Positions 37,096 to 45,403 of a stretch of 64,000 bases of DNA are shown here, piece after piece. The notes under the pieces are model-generated. The model saw only the letters and a list, made by a program, of their open reading frames with translations. It ran no database searches and was not told the origin of the DNA. The position numbers were made by a program, and so were the translations under genes. Source of the DNA: Hymenobacter montanus. GTDB taxonomy: Bacteria; Bacteroidota; Bacteroidia; Cytophagales; Hymenobacteraceae. Where the stretch lies: NCBI RefSeq assembly GCF_014699115.1, contig NZ_JACXAD010000024.1, forward strand, positions 1 to 64,000. Direction: 5' to 3'. How positions within the stretch are numbered: position 1 is the first letter of the stretch; the number at the start of each line of letters is the position of its first letter.

Positions 37096-37826
37096 TCGGC
37101 AAAGCTGTAGTAGCCTTGGTCGGTATAAATCAGGTGGTCAAGAATCGGGAGGTCCAGGAAGCTGCCGGCTTCTTTCAATTTCCTGGTCAGCTGTGCGTCG
37201 GCGGCGCTGGGGTTACGGTTGCCGCTGGGGTGGTTGTGCACCAGAATAATGCTGCTGGCCAGCTGCTCCAGCGCTTCTTTGAAGATGAGCTTAGGGTCGG
37301 CCACGGTACCGGCCACGCCGCCGCGGCTAACGGCCGTTTTGCGCATCACCACGTTGGCCCGGTTCAGCAGAATCACCCAGAACTCCTCGTGCGGGAGGTC
37401 CATCAGGTTGGGCCGAATCAAGTTGTAGATGTCGCGCGAGCAGGTGATAATGGTGCGCGGGACCGCGTCGGCTTCCTTACGGCGGCGGCCCAGCTCCAGA
37501 GCGGCCACAATGGTTATGGCTTTGGCTTCGCCGATGCCCGGGTGGCGGCAGAGCTGCTTCACGCTTTCGCGGGCCAGGGCATTGAGGTCGTTGCCCACGC
37601 CCTGCAGCATGAGCTTGGCCACGTCGACGGCCGAAAGCTTCACCGTGCCGGACCCGAGCAGGATGGCAATGAGCTCGGCGTCGGTGAGGGTAGCGCGGCC
37701 GTTGGCCAGGAGCTTTTCACGGGGCCGGTCGGCCTCGGCCCAGCTCTTGATGCCCAGCGCGCCCGACGAGGCATCGGGTGGCGTCGGACGCGTATCCGGG
37801 AGGGCCAGGTAGTCAGCAGATTCCAT
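37080..37826 (-). CDS. radC: RadC family JAMM/MPN protein
   Basis: A protein of 248 residues. The N-terminal UPF0758 helical part (SWAEADRPREKLLANG, LTDAELIAILLGSGT) contains a helix-hairpin-helix (RHPGIGEAKAITI). The C-terminal JAMM metal motif is HNHPSGNRNPSAAD (197-210). Despite the name, a repair function is not established; the JAMM domain suggests a metallohydrolase. It is a single gene on the minus strand, and its start is supported by the conserved N-terminal block. Confidence 0.93.
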   Translation of the reverse strand: MESADYLALPDTRPTPPDASSGALGIKSWAEADRPREKLLANGRATLTDAELIAILLGSGTVKLSAVDVAKLMLQGVGNDLNALARESVKQLCRHPGIGEAKAITIVAALELGRRRKEADAVPRTIITCSRDIYNLIRPNLMDLPHEEFWVILLNRANVVMRKTAVSRGGVAGTVADPKLIFKEALEQLASSIILVHNHPSGNRNPSAADAQLTRKLKEAGSFLDLPILDHLIYTDQGYYSFADEGVL

Positions 37827-37952
37827 GCGGAGCGGAGTGGGTAGAAGGCAAATTATTGCTTAAATGTAAAGCAAAAGTGGGCCGGGTGCGTTTAAACCCC
37901 AAGCCCGCCGCGGCGTTATGCTACGGCAGCCTCGTTGGCTTTACTTCTGATT

Positions 37953-39188
37953 ATGCGAAATCCACTAGGATGGTTGTTCCTGACCCTTATTGTCTTGGCC
38001 GAATGGTATGGGTATCAAGCCATGCGCACGCTGGTTCAGCCCCTGTCCTTAAATGCCCGGCGGGGCAGCGCGGCCGCTTACTGGCTGCTCACGCTGGGCC
38101 TGTGGGGCCTGGCTTTCTGGGCCGGCTGGACCCGCCAATCGGGCAACACGTCACTTAAGAGCTACCTGATGGCCCTGCCCTTGCTGCTGCTGGGGGCCAA
38201 GCTGATTATTTTGATTCCGCTGCTGCTGGAAGACCTTACCCGGCTGGCCCGCTGGGCCGTGGGTTCGGCCACGCGGCCCCCCGGGATGGAAGCCGAAGCT
38301 ATTCCGCGCAGCGAATTCCTGGCCAAGCTGGCCGTGGGCCTGGGCGCCATTCCCTTCTTCGCCTTGTTGTGGGGGATGATAAAGGGCGCGACCGACTACC
38401 AGGTGCGCCGCGTAACCCTGCGCTACCCCAATCTGCCACCGGCCTTCGACGGCTTCAAAGTCATCCAGATATCCGATTTGCACACCGGCAGCTTCAGCTC
38501 GATCGAGCCGCTGAAGCGGGCCGTGGCTCTGATTAACCAGCAGCAGGCCGACCTCGTGCTGATGACCGGTGACCTGGTAAACAACCGGGCCACCGAAGTT
38601 GAGCCCCACATTCCGGTCCTGCAACAGATTAAATCCGATCTGCCCATTTTCTCCAGCCTCGGCAACCACGATTACGGCGACTATGTGCAGTGGGAGAGCC
38701 GGGCCCACAAGCGCGAGAACCTGGAGCGCCTGATGCGCAACCACGCCAAAATAGGCTGGACGCTGCTGAACGACACCAGCCACACCATCACGCGCGGCGA
38801 CGACAAAATCGCCATTCTCGGCGTGCAAAACTGGAGCAGCCACGCCAACTTCCCCAAACACGGCAACCTGGCCCGGGCCCACGCCGCCAGCGGCGACGCT
38901 CCGTTCAAAATCCTGCTCTCCCACGACCCCTCGCACTGGGAAGCCCAGGTGCTCAACTACCCGGACATCGACCTGACGCTAAGCGGCCACACCCACGGCA
39001 TGCAGTTCGGCGTGAACTTGCCGAGCCTAAAGTGGAGCCCGGTGGAGTACGTCTACAAGCAGTGGGCCGGCCTGTACGAGCAAGGCCGCCAGCGGCTGTA
39101 CGTCAACGTGGGGCTGGGCTACCTGGGCTATCCCGGCCGGGTGGGCTTCCTGCCGGAAATCACGCTGTTTGAACTGCGGCGCGCTTAG
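37953..39188 (+). CDS. Membrane-anchored metallophosphoesterase
   Basis: A protein of 411 residues. The N-terminal 140 residues have about four transmembrane segments (GWLFLTLIVLAEWYGY, AYWLLTLGLWGLAFWAG, LMALPLLLLGAKLIILIPLLL, LGAIPFFALLWG). The calcineurin-like domain has ISDLHTGSF, MTGDLVNN, LGNHDYGDY, LLSHDPSHW and SGHTHGMQFG, a complete set of metal ligands. This matches the YkuE/YaeI-type phosphodiesterase subfamily. ATG 37953 is preferred to the upstream TTG 37935. It probably acts on a lipid or cell-wall phosphodiester. Confidence 0.9.
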   Translation: MRNPLGWLFLTLIVLAEWYGYQAMRTLVQPLSLNARRGSAAAYWLLTLGLWGLAFWAGWTRQSGNTSLKSYLMALPLLLLGAKLIILIPLLLEDLTRLARWAVGSATRPPGMEAEAIPRSEFLAKLAVGLGAIPFFALLWGMIKGATDYQVRRVTLRYPNLPPAFDGFKVIQISDLHTGSFSSIEPLKRAVALINQQQADLVLMTGDLVNNRATEVEPHIPVLQQIKSDLPIFSSLGNHDYGDYVQWESRAHKRENLERLMRNHAKIGWTLLNDTSHTITRGDDKIAILGVQNWSSHANFPKHGNLARAHAASGDAPFKILLSHDPSHWEAQVLNYPDIDLTLSGHTHGMQFGVNLPSLKWSPVEYVYKQWAGLYEQGRQRLYVNVGLGYLGYPGRVGFLPEITLFELRRA

Positions 39189-39630
39189 CAGCGGCTAGCG
39201 TTAGCTTGCCATAACCAACTACCTCAAAGCCACGAGAGGGAGTGGTCTTTTCGCTTAGCAGGAAGGCCTTTGCCCTTTATTGACAATGAATTACGGCGGT
39301 TGGTACTCGGCTTGCCCTGACGCGCTTCCTTCGGCTGGCTGCCTCTCTAAAGGCTTCGCGCCTCAAGCGAGCTGAGGGCCAGCCCCGGAGGTGGCACGCC
39401 TCTGAAGGCAAAGAAATAGCCGCCAAACAGGAGCAAGAAAACGCTAAGTGAAAACCGGGAAAACCACTGGTACCAAAACAAAAAAACGGGGGTTTGGTCG
39501 GTGTAATCGGCCGAACCATCGGCGGAAAGCCCGCGCCTGCAACGGCGCGGGCTTTTTTTGGCTCATTGGGTTGCTTCTTTGTAGTCGCGTTTCGTGCGGT
39601 GATCAGATGTTTTTTGGTGTAGAGTATTGT
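39189..39630. other. Intergenic region with strong terminator
   Basis: About 440 bases. The only clear element is the hairpin at 39526-39554. Just upstream GGTTTGGTCGG/CCGAACC can form a second hairpin. No gene is supported. Confidence 0.5.
39526..39559 (+). terminator. Rho-independent terminator
   Basis: A perfect 12-bp stem AAAGCCCGCGCC/GGCGCGGGCTTT is followed by a run of seven T. It is about 340 bases after the metallophosphoesterase stop, so a longer 3' untranslated region or a small RNA ends here. Confidence 0.85.
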
Positions 39631-40302
39631 ATGCGTGTTAGTTGGCTAGCATTAAGCCGGGGGCTGAGCATGCTGGCGGCGTTGTGGCTGCTGGCGGGAG
39701 GCGCACAAGCCCAGGCGCCGTCGGTGCGCGTGAGCGGCAGCGTCTCGGAGGCCAGAACGCAGCTGCCCATTCCGGGCGCCACGGTTCGGGTGCAGCGCAC
39801 CCGGCGCGGCGTGGCCACCAGCACCACCGGCGAGTTTGCCGTTGATGCCCAGCCCACCGACACCATCCTGTTTCGGGCCCTCGGCTACAAGGAACAGCAA
39901 CTCCGCCTGGGAGGCATGGGCTTATCGCAACTGGTGGTTCGCATTCAGCTGGTGCGCGACAGCGTGCGGCTGGGCGAAGTGCAGGTTACCGCCGACCGGC
40001 CCGACCGGGCCATCATCAACCGGGCCCTGCGCAATATCAAGCGGCCCGCTCCGCCGGTGGTGAGTGGAGTCAAGCGTCCACCTAAGCCCCAGCCGCTGTT
40101 TGCCGTCGACTCCACCGCGCCCCGGGCCCCGGTGCCCACCATTGAAAGCCCGGTGAGCCTGATCTACGATCAGTTTTCGCGCGCCGGCAAGCAGCGCCGT
40201 AAGATGGAGCAGATTGAAAGCCAGCAAAAGGCCGAGAAGGCCCGCAAGGCCCGTGCCGAATACAATAAGTCGTTCAAGGATAACCGCGGCTACGAGCCGT
40301 AG
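39631..40302 (+). CDS. Exported carboxypeptidase-regulatory-like domain protein
   Basis: A protein of 223 residues. The ATG at 39631 gives a signal peptide ending GGAQAQ. A CarboxypepD_reg-like beta-sandwich follows: VSGSVSEARTQLPIPGATVR, GVATSTTGEFAVDA and ILFRALGYKEQQL, the domain usually seen at the N-terminus of SusC/TonB receptors. The rest is Pro/Arg/Lys-rich with a charged helical tail (RKMEQIESQQKAEKARKARA). There is no TonB barrel, so it is a stand-alone periplasmic protein of unknown role. Confidence 0.82.
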   Translation: MRVSWLALSRGLSMLAALWLLAGGAQAQAPSVRVSGSVSEARTQLPIPGATVRVQRTRRGVATSTTGEFAVDAQPTDTILFRALGYKEQQLRLGGMGLSQLVVRIQLVRDSVRLGEVQVTADRPDRAIINRALRNIKRPAPPVVSGVKRPPKPQPLFAVDSTAPRAPVPTIESPVSLIYDQFSRAGKQRRKMEQIESQQKAEKARKARAEYNKSFKDNRGYEP

Positions 40303-40304
40303 AG

Positions 40305-40336
40305 GGCGCCGGGCCCGGCCGGATTCGCCCGGCGCC
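40305..40336. terminator. GC-rich hairpin after the regulatory-like domain gene
   Basis: A perfect 10-bp stem GGCGCCGGGC/GCCCGGCGCC begins three bases after the stop codon. No T-tract follows, so termination is uncertain. Confidence 0.5.
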
Positions 40337-40384
40337 TCCTACGGCCCGGATAACTGAGGGCTGCGCTTTCCCGTAAGTTCAGGT

Positions 40385-41386
40385 ATGAAAATCGGTTATC
40401 CCTGCGTGAATGAGGCCATGGATTGCAGTGCCGCCAATACCTTCCGGCTGGCATCGTACTCGGAAGAGCGGCTGGTGGCGGCCGTAGCGGCTAACCTGAC
40501 CTGCCTGCGCCGGATGCTGGAATGGAACGTGGCCCAGGGCCTGCTGTTCTTTCGGATGGGCTCGGGCATCGTGCCTTTTGGCTCGCATGAAATTAACACC
40601 TTTCCCTGGCAAAAGCACTTCGCGGCCGAGTTTCGCGCAATTGGCGACTACATCAGGGCCAACGACCTGCGGGTAAGCTTCCACCCCGACCAGTTTGTGG
40701 TCCTGAATTCACCCAGCCCGGACATTGTCAGGCGCAGCATTGAGGAGCTTATCTACCAGGGCTCGATGCTGGATCTGATGGGCCTCGACGGCACGGCCAA
40801 GCTCCAGATTCACGTGGGGGGGCTGTACGGCGACCGAGAGCTGGCCCTCAGCCGGTTTGCCGCGGTCCACGCCACGCTGCCCGAAGCCGTGAAAGCCCGG
40901 GTGGTGGTGGAAAACGACGACCGGCTGTTCTCGCTGCGCGACTGCCTGCACCTGCACGAGCTAACGGGCGTGCCCATCCTCTTCGACAACTTCCACCACG
41001 AGTGCCTGAACCACGACGAGCCCATGCCCGAGGCCCTGCGCCTGGCCGCCGCTACCTGGCACCCCGCCCGCGACGGCGTACCAATGATGGACTACAGCTC
41101 GCAGGCCGTGGGCGAGCGTAAGGGCAAGCACACCGGCGACCTGGTCGACGACTTATTCCGGGGGTTCCTCACGGAGCTACGCGGGCTGGACATGGACCTG
41201 ATGCTGGAAATCAAAAACAAGGAAGCCAGCGCCCTGCGTGCCGTGGCCATTCTGCGGGAGCTGGGCCTGAGCGCCCCCGCACCCAACGTACCCAGCCCGC
41301 CGCTCACCCTGCCGCCCGACCCCAAGGCCCCGGCCAAAGCCAGGCGCGGCAAAAAAGAGGCAGCAGCGAAAATGGAGGAGTCGTAA
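40385..41386 (+). CDS. uvsE: UV DNA damage endonuclease
   Basis: A protein of 333 residues with a TIM-barrel of the UvdE/UvsE family. It starts MKIGYPCVNEAM. Recognised blocks are FFRMGSGIVPFGSHEIN, VSFHPDQFVVLNSP, LQIHVGGLYGD, VVVENDDRLFSL, LFDNFHHECLNH and MDYSSQAVGERKGKHTG, which supply the His/Glu/Asp metal ligands. It nicks DNA 5' of UV photoproducts. The last 55 residues form a Pro/Ala/Lys-rich tail not needed for the fold. Confidence 0.94.
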   Translation: MKIGYPCVNEAMDCSAANTFRLASYSEERLVAAVAANLTCLRRMLEWNVAQGLLFFRMGSGIVPFGSHEINTFPWQKHFAAEFRAIGDYIRANDLRVSFHPDQFVVLNSPSPDIVRRSIEELIYQGSMLDLMGLDGTAKLQIHVGGLYGDRELALSRFAAVHATLPEAVKARVVVENDDRLFSLRDCLHLHELTGVPILFDNFHHECLNHDEPMPEALRLAAATWHPARDGVPMMDYSSQAVGERKGKHTGDLVDDLFRGFLTELRGLDMDLMLEIKNKEASALRAVAILRELGLSAPAPNVPSPPLTLPPDPKAPAKARRGKKEAAAKMEES

Positions 41387-41474
41387 GCGCTCCCGCATTT
41401 CCGGGCCCGGGCCCATGGCCGGTTATTGCCTGGCTGTCCCACTACCGTTTATTTCCTCACTATCTTATCAGCCA

Positions 41475-41825
41475 ATGTCTTTCGACCATCTCAACGCCAC
41501 CGTCAGCGCCCTGAAAAACGGCCTCACCAGTCTGCCCCTGGGCTCGGCCATCGACAATGCCGAAACCTGGCAGCAGCAACTACTACAAAGCGGCGAGCCC
41601 GGCCTCAAGGACATTGCGCGCGAAATCGGCAACCTGCAGTCGTTGCTTAGCGGTGGCCTGCTCAGTGCCAGGAGCATTGGTAACTCCCTCACCATCCTGG
41701 GCAGCCAAACCAGCCAGGCCAGCGCCCAGGCGCCCGCCGAATTAAAAAAGCCTCTCACCAAGCTGGCCGATTTGCTGCGCCAGCGCGGCAGTGACTTGTT
41801 GGCCCACGCCGAAAAGTCTAAGTAG
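41475..41825 (+). CDS. Small helical protein of unknown function
   Basis: A protein of 116 residues without signal peptide, predicted helical throughout (LNATVSALKNGLTSLP, ARSIGNSLTILGSQTSQAS, LKKPLTKLADLLRQRGSDLL). The ATG at 41475 is preferred over the in-frame upstream start at 41415, which would add a segment without resemblance. Its stop directly abuts the next gene's ATG (41826), so the two are probably co-transcribed. No family is recognised. Confidence 0.65.
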   Translation: MSFDHLNATVSALKNGLTSLPLGSAIDNAETWQQQLLQSGEPGLKDIAREIGNLQSLLSGGLLSARSIGNSLTILGSQTSQASAQAPAELKKPLTKLADLLRQRGSDLLAHAEKSK

Positions 41826-42395
41826 ATGAAAACAAGTAAGCTGGCTTCTTGTCCTCGCCGGCTTTTCAGCGCATTAATGCTGTCATTCCTGCTGTTGGGC
41901 TGCGACAACAGCGCGACTACTCCCCACGAAAGCGCTAGGCTTAAGCAGCGCCAGCCGGCCAGCCGCTCGGAAGGGCATCCGCCGGACAACCCCCAGCAGA
42001 TAACCACCGAAGAGGCAGTGCGGCTGGCGCAGGCTAAGTTCGACGCCTACTTACCCAAGATATGTTCTTCCCACGATGCGGGGCTGGATGGCAGAGAAGC
42101 TTTTACCGGGGATTTTACGGGCGATGGTGTGGCCGATGTAGCCATTTACTTTGTACTGGTTCCGAAAGAGGGGGGGAATACCATTGTTGGCCAGGGACTC
42201 ACCTTGTATAAAAATACGGGCACTGGTGTAGAAGTAATGGCTGGCTTTGAACCTAATTACCTGTTTGGCTTCAATCGGATTGCCGAGGGTAAGATCGTGA
42301 TTGAAAGGATAGCTTATGCGGAAAGCGACGCGCATTGCTGCCCATCCATCAGAGAGGAGAAAACATTGACAATCGAAGGGACTAGGGTTTATTGA
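41826..42395 (+). CDS. Lipoprotein with EF-hand-like loop, unknown function
   Basis: A protein of 189 residues. The signal MKTSKLASCPRRLFSALMLS is followed by lipobox LLLGC (Cys26). The mature part has GDFTGDGVADVAIYF, a calcium-binding-like D-x-D-G-x-D loop of FG-GAP type occurring once, and a paired-Cys segment (AESDAHCCPSIREEKTLTIEG). It starts right after the stop of the helical protein gene. The same loop class occurs tenfold in the protein at 1-2783, but the two are otherwise unalike. Confidence 0.72.
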   Translation: MKTSKLASCPRRLFSALMLSFLLLGCDNSATTPHESARLKQRQPASRSEGHPPDNPQQITTEEAVRLAQAKFDAYLPKICSSHDAGLDGREAFTGDFTGDGVADVAIYFVLVPKEGGNTIVGQGLTLYKNTGTGVEVMAGFEPNYLFGFNRIAEGKIVIERIAYAESDAHCCPSIREEKTLTIEGTRVY

Positions 42396-42448
42396 AGACG
42401 GGCCAAGGCAACGATAAAGTAGGTGCGGCAGAAAATAGTCGGTGCGAG

Positions 42449-42479
42449 AAGCCCCACCTGGTGTAATCGGGTGGGGCTT
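42449..42479 (+). terminator. Terminator after the lipoprotein gene
   Basis: A 10-bp stem AAGCCCCACC/GGTGGGGCTT followed by GCTTATTTT, about 55 bases after the stop. Confidence 0.8.
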
Positions 42480-42570
42480 GCTTATTTTAGTGTGGTGGGG
42501 CCTGGCACGCGCAGGATAACCGACAGTGAACCACGAGCGAAGCGGCTCGACTGGGTTGACCAGCCGGCTC

Positions 42571-42948
42571 TTAGTTCGGGGGGGCGCTGCTACTGCGGCT
42601 GCTACGAGAGCGGCTCGGTACCACCTCCGTCGACTGGCGCGGGCGGTTGTCTCTGATAAGGGGCTGTTCGCGTATGTCGGGCACGGCCGTCGGCGACAGC
42701 TCGGGCGTGGCAGCCGGGGTAAACCCGCTTTCGGGCAGCTGGCGGCTGGGCTGGGCATCGCGGTTGGTGGGAGTACGCTGCACCTCCGAGGGACCCTGAA
42801 TGGTGCTTTGGTTCAGGGCCGGGTTCACGGGTGGGATGGTGGTTTGTCCTTGGCTACCACCCCGCACGGGCGCCGTGGGGTCGAAGGGAATCGTTTGGGC
42901 GTGGGCCGTGCTCGCGAATAGCAAACCGGACAATAGGTACGTTTTCAT
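42571..42948 (-). CDS. Small secreted Pro/Ser/Thr-rich protein
   Basis: A protein of 125 residues with signal peptide MKTYLLSGLLFASTAHAQ. The mature part is disordered, rich in Pro, Thr, Gln and Arg, ending SRSRSSRSSSAPPN. No domain is visible. It is on the same strand as the Ser/Gly-rich gene upstream (43051-43581), which shares the MKT-start exported low-complexity style. Being low in complexity, it is supported mainly by the signal peptide. Confidence 0.6.
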   Translation of the reverse strand: MKTYLLSGLLFASTAHAQTIPFDPTAPVRGGSQGQTTIPPVNPALNQSTIQGPSEVQRTPTNRDAQPSRQLPESGFTPAATPELSPTAVPDIREQPLIRDNRPRQSTEVVPSRSRSSRSSSAPPN

Positions 42949-43050
42949 GGAATTGGTGGCAAAGAGGTAAGGCAGTAAAGCAAAAACCGGCTGCTTCGAG
43001 TGAAACAGCCGGTTTAGAATTACCTACGGCATTATACCGCGAGGAGTTAT

Positions 43051-43581
43051 TTAATGAGATTTCTTCGACGTTTTTTTGGTTTTCGTCGATTTCGTCTTGG
43101 AAGAATGGGTGCTGGAAGTCGAGCTGCTGGGAGTGCTACCGCTGGGGCTGCTCATCGAGCCACTGCCCGCGTCACTGCCACTGGTTGAGCCCATCGAACC
43201 GCTGGTTGACCCCATGGAACCGCTGGTCGAGCCGCTGGTGCTGCCCATCGAGCCACTGGTGCTACCACTGGTGGTGCCGGCCGTCGAACCGCCGGTAGTG
43301 CCCATCGAACCGCTGGTCGAGCCACTGGTGCTACCCATCGAGCCGCTGGTCGAGCCCATGGAACCGCTGGTGCTGCCACTAGTCGAGCTCATCGAGCCAC
43401 TTGTGGAGCCCATGCTACCACTGGTGCTGCCCGCAGCAGTACCACGCGAACCGCTAGTTGTACCGCTTGAGCGGGTAGAGCTACCACCAGTCGAACCCGT
43501 TGTGGTTCCGGTTTGAGCAAACGCAGCACTGCTCAGTCCTGCTGCCAACAAGGTGGCCAATAAGATTTTCGTGGTTTTCAT
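43051..43581 (-). CDS. Secreted Ser/Gly/Thr-rich low-complexity protein with Lys-rich end
   Basis: A protein of 176 residues. The signal peptide MKTTKILLATLLAAGLSSAA ends FAQ. The mature region is built of SGSMGSTSG and related units over about 110 residues, closing with a basic tail (KTKSTKTKKTSKKSH). The repeat shows in the DNA as recurring CATCGAGCCACTGGT-type 15-21 base units. It is likely unstructured outside the cell or in the periplasm; a matrix or stress role would be a guess. An exact -7 box TACATTTG lies at 43663-43670. Confidence 0.7.
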   Translation of the reverse strand: MKTTKILLATLLAAGLSSAAFAQTGTTTGSTGGSSTRSSGTTSGSRGTAAGSTSGSMGSTSGSMSSTSGSTSGSMGSTSGSMGSTSGSTSGSMGTTGGSTAGTTSGSTSGSMGSTSGSTSGSMGSTSGSMGSTSGSDAGSGSMSSPSGSTPSSSTSSTHSSKTKSTKTKKTSKKSH

Positions 43582-43932
43582 GGTTTGGAAATTAGAGTGA
43601 AAAGGAAAGACTATTAGGATGAAGGAAAGACAGAATGACTGGTTGCGAAAACAAGTATTTTACAAATGTATCGCGAGGCCTTTACGGCTATTAGATGGTC
43701 TTAGGTTACAAAAACCGGGTGAATTATACGGGCCAATAATTTTAAGCTAGACTGTCTTACGATTATAAGCTTGACCTTATTGGTGATTTATGTTACTGAT
43801 TATAAAATATATGAACTTGATAGCGCTCGGCTTAGCGGTTGTTTCAGATAAAAAAGAGCAAATTTTCTGTAACCTTTCCGGATATGGACGGTGTCCACAT
43901 GCAAATACCCTAAAATCCAATTTGCTTAAAGC
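43582..43932. promoter_or_regulatory. AT-rich divergent regulatory region
   Basis: It holds two promoter candidates. On the minus strand, the complement of 43663-43670 reads TACATTTG for the Ser-rich gene. On the plus strand, CTGTAAC (43867-43873) is followed after 17 bases by GTGTCC (43891-43896), in front of the sigma-factor gene. A small palindrome TGGAC-GGT-GTCCA at 43885-43897 overlaps the second element. CTGTAAC recurs before the second sigma gene at 47284-47290. Confidence 0.5.
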
Positions 43933-44499
43933 TTGGACTCGCTCTCGGATAATGCGCTAATGTTGCGGGTGAAAGCCGGCGAGGTGGACCGGATGGGCCT
44001 GCTCTTTGAGCGCTATCACCGCCCCCTGTTCGGTTTCCTCTACCACATGCTGGGTCGGGCGGATACCAGTGAGGACCTCGTGCAAAACGTGTTCTACCGC
44101 ATGCTGAAGTACCGCCACACCTTTACCGGCGCCGGCGAGTTTCGCGCCTGGATGTACCACCTGGCCCGTAACGTGCTGGCCGACCACGTCAAGAGAAACC
44201 GCTACGCCAGCCACCATGCCGATGTGGCCGACCTCGCCGAGCACCTGAGCGGGGGCAGCAGCGCCGATGCCAGCCTGGAGCAAACCCAGGAAGTGGCGCT
44301 GCTGCACCGGGCCCTGGCTTGCCTAAGCCCCGAGCACCGCGAAGTGCTGGTCCTGAGTCGGTTCCAGGAGATGAAGTACGCCGAAATAGCCCGCGTGCTC
44401 GACACCACCGAAGGCGCCGTGAAGGTGCGCGTGCACCGGGCCATGAACGAATTAAAATCCAGCTACCTACGCCTCGAAAACCAGCGCTATGAACTGTGA
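43933..44499 (+). CDS. ECF RNA polymerase sigma factor (cassette 1)
   Basis: A protein of 188 residues. Region 2 is seen in LLFERYHRPLFGFLYHML, EDLVQNVFYRMLKYR and FRAWMYHLARNVLADHVKR. Region 4 is seen in LSPEHREVLVLSRFQEMKYA and EIARVLDTTEGAVKVRVHRA. The start is TTG at 43933, taken because region 2 begins close behind it. The stop overlaps the start of the anti-sigma gene by 11 bases. It directs core polymerase to a dedicated promoter set, probably including its own. Confidence 0.92.
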   Translation: MDSLSDNALMLRVKAGEVDRMGLLFERYHRPLFGFLYHMLGRADTSEDLVQNVFYRMLKYRHTFTGAGEFRAWMYHLARNVLADHVKRNRYASHHADVADLAEHLSGGSSADASLEQTQEVALLHRALACLSPEHREVLVLSRFQEMKYAEIARVLDTTEGAVKVRVHRAMNELKSSYLRLENQRYEL

Positions 44500-45403
44500 A
44501 CGCACCAAAGAGCAATTAGTCGACTACCTGAGTAAGCAGTTGACGGAAACAGCCCACGCTGACCTGGCGGCGCACTTGGTCGAGTGCGCCAGCTGCCGCC
44601 AGGAGCTGCAAGCCACCCAGCGCCTGTGGCAAATCCTGGGTAAGGTACCCGTGCCCGCGCCCGGCCCGCGCCTGCGCCCCGAGTTCTACGCCATGCTGGC
44701 CTCTTTTAAAGCCGAGGCCGAAGCGGCGCCGGATTACTCCCTCCGAGGGCTCCGGCAATGGTGGTCGGGGCTGCGGATCGCGCAGCCCGCACGGCGGCTG
44801 GCCTACAGCCTTGGCCTGCTGGGCGTGGGCGCGCTAGGCGGCTACTGGCTAAGCGGCCAGCGCCAGGTACCGGCAGCTGACCAGCAGCAAATCACCGCGT
44901 TGGCGACCCAGGTGGGCGAGATGCGCCAGGTGCTGCTGCTCTCGCTCATTGACAACCCCTCGGCTACCGAGCGGCTGCGGGCCGTGAGCTACACCAAGGA
45001 GCTGAACGACCCCAACAGCCGGGTAGTGAGCGCCCTGTTGAGCACGCTTAATAACGACCCTAACGTGAACGTGCGCCTGGCCACGCTCGAAGCGCTCGTG
45101 CCGCTGGCCCAGGAAGACGCCACCGTGCGACTGGGCCTGGTGCACTCGCTGCCCAAACAGCAGTCGCCGCTGGTGCAGTCGGCCCTGGCCGATGTGATGG
45201 TGCAGCTGCAAGAGCGCCGCTCAGTGAAGCCGCTGCGGGAGCTGCTCAAGCAAGCTGACCTCGACGAAACCGTCAAAGACAAAATCGAACAAACTATTCA
45301 AACCCTATCCAATGGCCGGCCCGCCGCGCCCTCAACTCCTCCCCGCCATGACCAGACCCACGTTTATCCCAAGCCTGAACACGCTCCTTTTGCTGCTGTA
45401 TAG
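44489..45403 (+). CDS. Zinc-finger anti-sigma factor with HEAT-like repeats (cassette 1)
   Basis: A protein of 304 residues. The N-terminal zf-HC2 domain has Cys3 and H-x3-C-x2-C (HLVECASC), the ZAS zinc site. One transmembrane helix (LAYSLGLLGVGALGGYWLSG, about 110-130) follows, then periplasmic HEAT-like repeats (DPNVNVRLATLEALVPLAQE, SPLVQSALADVMVQLQERRS). It should hold the sigma factor inactive and sense a periplasmic signal through the repeats. It overlaps the sigma gene at its start and the next gene by 56 bases at its end, where the tail is Pro/His-rich. Confidence 0.88.
   Translation: MNCERTKEQLVDYLSKQLTETAHADLAAHLVECASCRQELQATQRLWQILGKVPVPAPGPRLRPEFYAMLASFKAEAEAAPDYSLRGLRQWWSGLRIAQPARRLAYSLGLLGVGALGGYWLSGQRQVPAADQQQITALATQVGEMRQVLLLSLIDNPSATERLRAVSYTKELNDPNSRVVSALLSTLNNDPNVNVRLATLEALVPLAQEDATVRLGLVHSLPKQQSPLVQSALADVMVQLQERRSVKPLRELLKQADLDETVKDKIEQTIQTLSNGRPAAPSTPPRHDQTHVYPKPEHAPFAAV

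Noticed and set aside
37029..37844. Plus-strand open frame over radC
   Set aside because: Antisense shadow of radC.
43076..43516. Plus-strand frame rich in EPLVLP-type repeats
   Set aside because: Complement of the Ser/Gly/Thr repeat gene. The minus frame has a proper signal peptide, so the plus frame is taken as a by-product.
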